64,000 nucleotides of DNA. Origin: Prionace glauca. Taxonomy: Eukaryota > Chordata > Chondrichthyes > Carcharhiniformes > Carcharhinidae. The notes under the pieces are model-generated. The model was not told where the DNA came from. It searched no databases and saw nothing but the letters and a program-made list of their open reading frames with translations. The stretch's first letter is position 1, and every line of letters starts with the position of its first letter. The position numbers and the translations under genes were made by a program. The stretch spans positions 71,666,850-71,730,849 of the forward strand of contig CM075724.1 of the NCBI GenBank assembly GCA_037974335.1. Reading direction: 5' to 3'. This document shows positions 56,828 through 64,000 of this stretch, piece by piece.

Positions 56828-59737
56828 TCAGCTCCACCTTCCCGCCCTCTCCCCATAACCCCTAATCCCTTCTCTTATCAAAAACCCATCAACCCGTTTC
56901 TTAAAAATATTTAGCGAGGCAGCCTCCACCACTTCAACGGGCAGAGAATTCCAGAGATTCACCACCCTTTGAGTGAAGAAGTTCCTCCTCAACTCTGTTC
57001 TAAACCGCCCCCCCTTTATCTTGAGGCTGTGCCCCCTAGTCCTACTGTCTTTTTTGAGCGGGAACAGTCTCTCCACCTCTATCCTATCCATCCCATTCAT
57101 CATCTTATACGTCTCAATGAGATCTCCCCTCATTCTTCTAAACTCTAACGAGTACAAGCCTAATTTATTCAGCCTCTCCTCATAGCTCAATCCCCTCAAC
57201 TCCGGTATCAGCCGAGTAAACCTCCTCTGCACTCCCTCCAGGGCCAAAACATCCTTGCGCAGGTGCGGCGCCCAAAGCTGCACACAGTACTCCAGCTGCG
57301 GCCTCACCAATGCCCTATACAGCTGCAGCAAGACCTCCCTACTTTTATATTCAATCCCCTTCGCTATGAAGGCCAGCATCCCATTCGCCTTCCTGACCAC
57401 CTGCTGCACCTGCAAGCTGGGTTTTTGCGACTCATGCACAAGGACCCCGAGGTCCCTCTGCACCGTCGCCTGCTGCAGTTTTTCGCCCCGTAAGTAATAG
57501 TCCTTCCTACCATTCCTCCTACCAAAGTGGACCACCTCACACTTGCCAACATTAAATTCCATTTGCCATTTCCTGGCCCATTCGCCCAGCCTATCTAGAT
57601 CCTTCTGCAGACTCTCCACACCCTCTGCACAATTTGCCTTTCCCCCAATCTTGGTGTCATCAGCAAATTTCGACACCCTGCACTCGGTTCCCTCCTCCAG
57701 ATCATCTATATAAATGGTAAATAGCTGAGGCCCCAGCACCGACCCCTGGGGCACCCCACTAGTCACCAACCGCCAATCCGAATAGCATCCATTGACCCCC
57801 ACTCTCTGCCTCCTATTTGACAACCAATCCTCTATCCACGCTAACACCCTACCCCCAAATCCATGTCCCCTGACCTTCTGCAATAACCTCTTGTGAGGTA
57901 CCTTGTCAAACGCCTTCTGAAAATCCAGAAAGACCACATCCACCGGCTCTCCTCCATCCACTGCCCTAGACACATCCTCATAGAACTCCAGTAAATTTGT
58001 CAGACACGACTTCCCTTTAATGAAACCGTGTTGCGTCCGCCCTATCAAGCAATTCCCCTCAAGATGCCTCGCTATTTCCTCCTTAATGACTGTTTCTAAC
58101 ATTTTACCTACCACAGACGTTAAACTAACCGGCCTATAATTCCCCGCCTTTTGCCTGCCACCCTTCTTAAACAACGGCGTAACATTAGCCGTTTTCCAAT
58201 CTTCCGGCACTTCCCCGGAATCCAGCGACGTCTGGAAAATAACCACCAAGGCATCCACTATCACCTCCGCCATTTCTTTCAGAACCCTCGGATGCATTCC
58301 ATCCGGTCCTGGGGACTTGTCCACAATCAGCCCCTCCAGTCTGTCGAGCACCACCTCTCTAGTAACAGTAATGTCATTAAGACCCTCCATTCCTACCACC
58401 TTTCCATCGCTAACACCCGGCAAATTATTCACGTCCTCCTCCGTGAAGACAGAAACAAAGAAGTTATTCAAGACCTTAGCCATATCCCTATCCCCTACCA
58501 CTAGCTCCCCTTTCTCATCCTCTAAAGGACCAACGTTTATCCTAGACAGCCTCTTCCTTTTTATATATTTATAAAAACTCTTGCTATCCTTTTTTATATT
58601 AAGTGCTAGCCCAGCCTCATAGCTTCTCCTACCCTCCTTTATCAATTTCTTTGGCAATCTTTGTTGACATTTAAACCTTTCCCAATCCTCTTCTCGCCCA
58701 CTGCTCTTAGCTACTCTAAACTCCTCCGCTTTTAATTTAACACTTTCCTTCACCTCCTTCGTTATCCACGGCTTATTACCTCTCCTCCTACTGTCCTTTT
58801 TAACCATCGGAATAAATTTCTGCTGAGCACCAAGAAAGATCTCCTTAAAGATCCTCCACTGCTCCTCAGCAGACCTACCTTCCAACGCGTTCACCCAGTC
58901 CACATTCGCCAATTCTTCTCTCATCCTACCATACTCCCCTCTATTCAAACAAAGGACGCGTGTCTGGGAAACCACTTTCTCCTCCTCCATCTGCACCAGA
59001 AACTCCACCATACAATGATCACTCTCTCTAAGAGGATCCTTCACCGCAAGGTCCCTAATTCTACCCGCCTCATTACATAGCACCAGATCCAAGATAGCTC
59101 GCTCCCTCGTCGGCTCCAACACACACTGTTCAAGGAAATTATCCCGGCAGCATTCCAAGAACTCCTCCTCGAGCCCACCTCGTCCAACATGGGTCGACCA
59201 ATCAATATGCAGATTGAAATCTCCCATAACTACTGCCGTCCCATTCCTGCACGCTGCACTTATTTGCGCGTTAACAGCCCGCCCCACCTCCAGATCATTA
59301 TTCGGGGGCCTATAGACGACACCCACTAGCGTCTTCCTCCCTTTTCTGTTCCTAATCTCCACCCACAACGATTCCACTTTCTGCTCCTTGGCTCCGATAT
59401 CATCCCTTGCTACCACCTTGATACTATCCTTAATCAGCAGAGCTACTCCACCCCCTCTTTCCTCCTGCCTATCCTTCCTGAACACTTGATAACCCTGTAC
59501 ATTCATCTCCCAGTCCCTGTCACCTTGCAGCCACGTCTCTGTAATGGCCACCAGATCGTATCCATTTGTGTCGATCTGCGCCATCAGCTCATCCACTTTA
59601 TTCCGAATGCTTCGTGCATTCAGATAAAGCGCTTTCATCCCAGCCTTCACCTGGACCCTACTTGCCGTAACGCCACCAATTGGGACATCCTTTGCCTCTT
59701 CCCTTACCTGTACCCTATCCTTAACTTTAGACCTCAT
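56828..59737 (-). CDS. CR1 ORF2: APE endonuclease and reverse transcriptase
   Basis: An uninterrupted 969-codon frame with an ATG start 36 nt after the ORF1 stop. Endonuclease marks are YLNARS at 38-43 (Asn40), ITETWL at 65-70 (Glu67), MGDFN at 171-175 (Asp173, Asn175) and SDH at 239-241. The linker has basic stretches. Reverse transcriptase marks are VFLDFQKAFD at 602-611 (catalytic Asp), [10 protein letters not shown] at 661-670, and FADD at 691-694. A C-terminal CR1 region follows to the end (FTQRVVNLWNSLPVE). It nicks DNA and copies its RNA at the site (target-primed reverse transcription). Every catalytic residue I can check is present. Confidence 0.95.
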   Translation of the reverse strand: MRSKVKDRVQVREEAKDVPIGGVTASRVQVKAGMKALYLNARSIRNKVDELMAQIDTNGYDLVAITETWLQGDRDWEMNVQGYQVFRKDRQEERGGGVALLIKDSIKVVARDDIGAKEQKVESLWVEIRNRKGRKTLVGVVYRPPNNDLEVGRAVNAQISAACRNGTAVVMGDFNLHIDWSTHVGRGGLEEEFLECCRDNFLEQCVLEPTRERAILDLVLCNEAGRIRDLAVKDPLRESDHCMVEFLVQMEEEKVVSQTRVLCLNRGEYGRMREELANVDWVNALEGRSAEEQWRIFKEIFLGAQQKFIPMVKKDSRRRGNKPWITKEVKESVKLKAEEFRVAKSSGREEDWERFKCQQRLPKKLIKEGRRSYEAGLALNIKKDSKSFYKYIKRKRLSRINVGPLEDEKGELVVGDRDMAKVLNNFFVSVFTEEDVNNLPGVSDGKVVGMEGLNDITVTREVVLDRLEGLIVDKSPGPDGMHPRVLKEMAEVIVDALVVIFQTSLDSGEVPEDWKTANVTPLFKKGGRQKAGNYRPVSLTSVVGKMLETVIKEEIARHLEGNCLIGRTQHGFIKGKSCLTNLLEFYEDVSRAVDGGEPVDVVFLDFQKAFDKVPHKRLLQKVRGHGFGGRVLAWIEDWLSNRRQRVGVNGCYSDWRLVTSGVPQGSVLGPQLFTIYIDDLEEGTECRVSKFADDTKIGGKANCAEGVESLQKDLDRLGEWARKWQMEFNVGKCEVVHFGRRNGRKDYYLRGEKLQQATVQRDLGVLVHESQKPSLQVQQVVRKANGMLAFIAKGIEYKSREVLLQLYRALVRPQLEYCVQLWAPHLRKDVLALEGVQRRFTRLIPELRGLSYEERLNKLGLYSLEFRRMRGDLIETYKMMNGMDRIEVERLFPLKKDSRTRGHSLKIKGGRFRTELRRNFFTQRVVNLWNSLPVEVVEAASLNIFKKRVDGFLIREGIRGYGERAGRWS

Positions 59738-59756
59738 AGCGTCACCTACCCTCGCA

Positions 59757-59770
59757 CCCCCCCCCCCCCC
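59757..59770 (-). repeat. G14 tract between CR1 ORF1 and ORF2
   Basis: Fourteen C on plus (G on the coding strand) lie three bases after the ORF1 stop and 19 bases before the ORF2 ATG. It matches the tract at 9,182-9,194. Confidence 0.9.
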
Positions 59771-59773
59771 TAA

Positions 59774-60672
59774 TTAGTTTAAAGCCTTGTCTACAGTCCT
59801 CTTTACTCGATTCGCCAGCACTCTGGTCCCAGCATGATTCAGACCAACCCCATCCTGCCCGAACAGGTCCCACCTACCCCAATACTGGTGCCAATGCCCC
59901 ATAAATTCGAACCCATTCCTCCCACACCAATCCCTGAGCCACCCATTTACTTCCTTTATCCTATCAACCCTACACCCGTCTGCCCTCGGTTCAGGCAGTA
60001 GCCCAGAGATAACCACCTTGTCGGTTCTACTTTTTAATTCCATTCCCAGCTTCTCATACTCCCTTCCCAGATCCTCAGTCCGCATTTTGCCTATGTCGCC
60101 GGCACCCACATGTACTACAACGACTGGGTTCTCACCCTCCCACTCCAGATTCCTCTGCAGCCCAGATGCGACATCCTGTACCCGAGCACCAGGCAGACAA
60201 CACACCCTTCTGTGCACTTTGTCATTGTGACAAAGGACAGTGTCAATACCCTTCACCCCACTATCCCCAATCACTACTACGTTCCTTTTCCCCTTCTCTT
60301 TGCCTATGTCCTGCTGCATCACTGTACCGTGTGCAGTTTGCTCACCAACCTCTCTTGCCTCGTCCTCTTCCAGACTGGAAGCAAGAACCTCAAACCTGTT
60401 ATGCAGGTTAAGAGGCTGAGGCCTCCTCTCCTCACCCCCTTCCTCCTCCCAGCAGCCCCCTTTTGTCCCTGACCCTTAGATTTAGCCAGTCTAGGGGCAC
60501 CCTCTCTCCCCCTGATGAGCCTCAGTGTCTGTAGCTCAGAGGCCAGCTCATCCACCTTGAGCTGGAGCTCCTCCAGCAACCTGCACTTACTGCAGACATG
60601 GTCACTGGGAAGGACCCTGGGGTCCACCAGTTCCCACATCATACAGAAACCACACATCACATGCCCCTCCAT
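59774..60672 (-). CDS. CR1 ORF1, one frame change
   Basis: The first frame (60,319-60,672) starts MEGHVMCGFCMMWELVD. Cys pairs at 7/10 and 27/30 form the Zn module, and LLEELQLKVDELASELQTLR is a coiled coil. The second frame (from about 60,480 to 59,774) carries LNLHNRFEVLASSLEEDE and the esterase: VVVIGDSGVKG (canonical GDS), VVVVHVGAGDIG (Asn of GxND is Gly) and DGVGLNHAG (D-x-x-x-x-H). The frames meet by a one-base shift between about 60,420 and 60,480, in a run-rich stretch, so a sequencing or recent change is likely. Otherwise the length is normal for CR1 ORF1. Confidence 0.85.
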
Positions 60673-61062
60673 TATTCACTGTAATTTTTTATGTGAAAAA
60701 ATTTTTTCCTTGTTTCTTGCTGTAGTAGTATTGGGAAAAAAAATTTTTTTTTTTTCCTTGTTTTTTTTTCAAACGAACTCCCTGTCCTTTTTTCCCTCCA
60801 GCCCTTTTTGATATTAAGCCCTATTAGCTCACTCTGCTTCCCTCTCACTCCACTGCCCGCTCAGACGCTGCCCGCTTCCTACACCAGGCCTCCTTTTAAA
60901 CCTAGCGCTGATTAGAAGCAGGCTCGTCCACAACTCGTTCTAAACTAGCAGTAAAGACAATAAAATAAATGCTTTAAACAGTTCTACAAAGAACAAAGTG
61001 CTTTAAACTTATTTTAAACAGGTTTTTAACAGGTAAATTCTTAGCTCTCTCTCTCTCTGCTC

Positions 61063-61780
61063 AGGCTCACTAGTCTATAGTCCCCTGCTTTCTTTCTACC
61101 TTCCTTTTTGAATACTGGTCTTATACATTAGCTACCTTCAAATCTGTAGAAAACAGTTCAGAGTCCAAAGATTTTGGAAAATAACAACCAATGGATCTAT
61201 TATTTCCAGGGCGATTTCCTTAAATACTCTGGAATGAATATTATCAGAATCTGGAGATTTATCCACCGAGAACCCCACTAAATTCCCCAAAGTCATTTCT
61301 GCACTACCGCCGTTTTCCTTCAGTGCCTTCCGAAAAGTTGTTTTTCTCAGAAATTTTACCACATTATTCATGTCTTCCGATATGAAGACTGAAGCAAAAC
61401 ATGAATTTAAATGGTCGACCACTTCCTCATTCCCACGTACAAATTCTCCCTTTTTTCTGTAAGGTGCTTACATTTGTTATTGTCAATCTTTTTCACGTTG
61501 CATTTCTGCAGAAACTTTAAAGTCAGTTTTTATGTTCCCCTATAGCTTAATTTCATATTATATTTTTTCCATTCCTAATCAACCCGTTGGTCCTCCTTTG
61601 TTAATTTCAAACTGCTTCCATTCCTCAGACCTTATTACTTTTTCTTTACAATGTGTGTGCTTCTTCCTTGAATCTGGTACTATTTCTAATTTTTCTTGTA
61701 AGCCATAGTTTGACAACAATTCTCTTACCACTTTTGCAACAAACGGGAATAAACGATGTTTGGAGTTCAACTGTTCATTA
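61063..61780 (-). mobile_element. Old CR1, 5' part
   Basis: Minus-strand frame 61,138-61,422 reads LNSCFASVFISEDMNNVVK and VGFSVDKSPDSDNIHSRVFK, the segment just before the reverse transcriptase. It continues at 55,375-56,727 beyond the inserted family-A element. Confidence 0.75.
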
Positions 61781-61781
61781 G

Positions 61782-63845
61782 AACATAGAACATTACAGCA
61801 CAAACAGGCCCTTCGGCCCTCGAGTTGCGCCGATCACATCAACCCCACCACTCTATAGACCTACCTATGACCCCCAATCCCATTAAACCCCATGTACTCA
61901 TCCAGAAGTCTTTTAAAAGACCCCAGCGAGTTCGCCTCCACCACCGACGACGGCAGCCGATTCCATTCACTCACCAACCTCTGAGTGAAAAACTTACCCC
62001 TAACATCACCTCTGTACTTCCCTCCCCGCACATTAAATCTGTGTCCTCTCGTAGCGACCATTTCAACCCGGGGAAATTGCCTCTGAGAGTCCACCCTATC
62101 TATTCCTCTCAACATTTTATAAACTTCTATCAGGTCGCCTCTCAACCTTCGCTTCTCCAGGGAAAAGAGTCCCAGCTCCCTCAACCTATCTTCATAAGGC
62201 ATGCCTCCCAGTCCAGGCAACATCCTTGTAAATCTCCTCTGCACCCTTTCAATAGCTTCTATGTCTTTCCTATAGTGAGGCGACCAGAACTGCGCACAAT
62301 ACTCCAAATGAAGCCTGACGTTGGTCCTGTAAAGTTGCAGCCTTACCTCCCGACTCCTAAACTCAATCCCTCGATTAATGAAGGCCAGTACACCATACGC
62401 CTTCTTGACCACCTCCTCCACCTGCGAGGCCGATTTAAGAGTCCTGTGAACCCGGACCCCGAGATCCTTCTGCTCTTCAACGCTATTAAGACCCCTGCCC
62501 TTAATAGTGTACTCGTTCATCCCGTTGGTTCTGCCGAAATGGACGACTACACATTTATCCGCGTTGAAGTCCATCTGCCACTTCTCCGCCCATTCCTGTA
62601 TCCTATCTATGTCCTGCTGCAACTTTTGACATCCTTCCAGACCATCCACAACACCGCCGACCTTCGTGTCATCAGCGAACTTGCTAACACATCCCTCCAC
62701 TTCCTCATCCAGGTTATTTATGAAAATGACAAACAGCAAGGGTCCCAGAACAGATCCCTGGGGCACCCCACTGGTGACTGACCTCCATTCCGAAAAAGAC
62801 CCATCCACAACCACTCTCTGCCTTCTGTAGGCAAGCCAGTTCTGGATCCACAAGGCCAAAGGCCCTTGGATCCCATGCCCTCTCACCTTCTCAAGAAGTC
62901 TTGCATGGGGGACCTGATCAAAAGCCTTGCTGAAGTCCATGTACACTACGTCCACGGCACTTCCTTCGTCAATGTGTTCAGTCACATTATCGAAGAACTC
63001 AACTAGGCTCGTAAGGCACGACCTGCCCTTGACAAATCCATGCTGACTATTCCTGATCATGTCAAACCTCTCCAAATGCTCGTAAATCTTGTCCCTCAGA
63101 AGCCTCTCCATCAGCTTACCAACCACTGAGGTCAGACTCACCGGGCGGTAATTTCCCGGGCTATCTCTGTTCCCTTTCTTGAAAATAGGGACTACATCCG
63201 CAATCCTCCAATCTTCCGGAACCTCTCCCGTCTCCATTGACGACGCAAAGATCATCGCCAAGGGCTCTGCAATCACTTCCCTGGCCTCCCACAGTATCCT
63301 GGGGTACATCCCATCTCGTCCCGGCGACTTATCTACCTTGATAGAATTCAAAAGTTCTAACACATCCTCCTCCTTAATGTCCACTTTAAATGCCTGCCAT
63401 TGCCTATCCACAGTCTTTCCATCCAATAATGTTTCCCAGTCCATCATGACCAGTTCATGTCTTATACCGTCATAGTTACCTTTCCTAAGCTTTAGGACCT
63501 TGGTCTCAAAACCAACTACTTTACCATCCACAAAGAATGGCAAAGAATTGGCAAAGAATCCTCATATATGATAGTCACTCGTCCCCAACGGTTCTCTCAC
63601 AACTAGATTGCCACCTAATCCTTTCTCATGACACAACATCCAGTCCAAGATAGCCTGTTCCCTTTTTGATTTTTCAATCTATTGCTAAAGCAAATCATTT
63701 CTAATGTCCTCCAGAAATTCCTCCTCAATTGGACTGTGGTGAATTTAACTCTCCCAATCTATACGCAGATTAATCACAGATGATCCTATAACACATGCAT
63801 CTCTAATTTCCTGTCTAATGCTTTCCCCAACATTACCTGTAAACC
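61782..63845 (-). mobile_element. CR1 element G (B-like) with long open reverse transcriptase
   Basis: The 3' end at 61,782 is gaacatagaacattacagca on plus. Reverse transcriptase sequence is continuous. Upstream, 63,543-63,845 holds broken endonuclease remnants (REQAILDWMLCHEKG, VREPLGTSDYH on the minus strand). Confidence 0.88.
61861..63543 (-). CDS. Reverse transcriptase frame of CR1 element G
   Basis: 560 open codons without an ATG at the start, so the frame is a truncated ORF2. Between WQAFK at 49-53 and IKEEDVLELLNSIKVDKSPG the basic linker seen in other copies is missing, an in-frame deletion. Reverse transcriptase marks are NYRPVSLTSVVG at 131-142, YMDFSKAFD at 201-209, [10 protein letters not shown] at 259-268 and FADD at 289-292. 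The C-terminal region ends FMGFN-like (LLDEYMGFNG). It would be active only with the missing endonuclease. Confidence 0.9.
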   Translation of the reverse strand: MPFFVDGKVVGFETKVLKLRKGNYDGIRHELVMMDWETLLDGKTVDRQWQAFKVDIKEEDVLELLNSIKVDKSPGRDGMYPRILWEAREVIAEPLAMIFASSMETGEVPEDWRIADVVPIFKKGNRDSPGNYRPVSLTSVVGKLMERLLRDKIYEHLERFDMIRNSQHGFVKGRSCLTSLVEFFDNVTEHIDEGSAVDVVYMDFSKAFDQVPHARLLEKVRGHGIQGPLALWIQNWLAYRRQRVVVDGSFSEWRSVTSGVPQGSVLGPLLFVIFINNLDEEVEGCVSKFADDTKVGGVVDGLEGCQKLQQDIDRIQEWAEKWQMDFNADKCVVVHFGRTNGMNEYTIKGRGLNSVEEQKDLGVRVHRTLKSASQVEEVVKKAYGVLAFINRGIEFRSREVRLQLYRTNVRLHLEYCAQFWSPHYRKDIEAIERVQRRFTRMLPGLGGMPYEDRLRELGLFSLEKRRLRGDLIEVYKMLRGIDRVDSQRQFPRVEMVATRGHRFNVRGGKYRGDVRGKFFTQRLVSEWNRLPSSVVEANSLGSFKRLLDEYMGFNGIGGHR

Positions 63846-64000
63846 GCCCTCTACCAATTTATACTGCAGGAAGTGAAAGTGCTGATTTGTTGTCAATGGT
63901 CTTTGATTGACAGCGGCATTGCCTGGGATAAAAAAAAACGCTTCAGTAGTTTACTGCAATTATGAAAGGAACTGGTGTATTTTGCAATGTGCATCTACTC
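63846..64000. other. No recognised feature at the right edge
   Basis: Short AT-rich end of the window. Confidence 0.4.

Larger units (their letters stand above)
56728..61062 (-). mobile_element. Family-A CR1, near-complete
   Basis: About 4.3 kb with a 5' UTR (60,673 to about 61,062), ORF1 with one frame change, a G14 tract, an open ORF2 of 969 codons and a 3' UTR with ttcttatg repeats. It is inserted in the old minus CR1, whose reading resumes on both sides. The copies at 9,530-11,012 and 7,055-8,146 are truncated relatives. Near identity with A2 suggests recent activity of the family. Confidence 0.9.

Noticed and set aside
57255-57497. Cys- and Arg-rich open frames opposite to CR1 ORF2
   Set aside because: They repeat at every copy of the LINE on the opposite strand and are shadows of the reverse transcriptase frame.

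Overview
The window looks like vertebrate nuclear DNA, most probably from a cartilaginous fish (shark or ray). The evidence is dense CR1-clade LINE copies that end in short tandem 8-mers instead of poly(A), tRNA-headed SINEs of the kind I recall from elasmobranch genomes, Penelope-like fragments, and split host exons with phase-1 introns. No bacterial features are present. The species assignment is inference.

Host genes. Two related immunoglobulin-superfamily genes lie on the minus strand. Gene 2 (33.7-46.2 kb) can be followed through five exons: an unrearranged V-type domain (45,896-46,210), a C1-set domain (42,173-42,454), a transmembrane exon (35,903-36,028), a cytoplasmic exon (33,969-34,082) and a last exon with two canonical ITIMs (33,711-33,860). 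It reads as an inhibitory surface receptor; the V start and the G-x-G-T end recall NKp30/XMIV-type domains and the tail recalls SIRP. The leader exon was not found. Gene 1 (1.8-2.9 kb) has a matching V exon and a C1 exon that has lost its frame, so it is probably a pseudogene; the rest of it would lie beyond the left edge.

Repeats make up most of the rest. From 6.4 to 15.6 kb is a four-level nest: a CR1 (called C here) holds a CR1 (A1), which holds a CR1 (B), which holds another CR1 (A2). The outer element is flanked by an imperfect duplication of about 44-46 bp. From 16.5 to 30.3 kb are more CR1 copies on both strands, Penelope-like endonuclease fragments, a tRNA SINE and two short hairpin elements with 12-bp target duplications (a third is at 1.55 kb). 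From 30.9 to 42 kb, old LINE tails lie between and inside gene 2; one old LINE in the C1-TM intron is split by two later CR1 copies. From 47.2 to 53.9 kb an element related to the 16.5-21.4 kb element lies in the opposite orientation with the same 3' flank, and is split by a B-family copy. From 55.4 to 63.8 kb an old CR1 is split by a near-complete A-family CR1 (56.73-61.06 kb, ORF2 open for 969 codons), followed by a further CR1 with a long open reverse transcriptase.

How the parts relate: the LINE, SINE and Penelope copies are insertions in and around an immune-receptor locus and have enlarged its introns and intergenic spaces. I use local names A, B, C, D and G for CR1 families; they are not database names.
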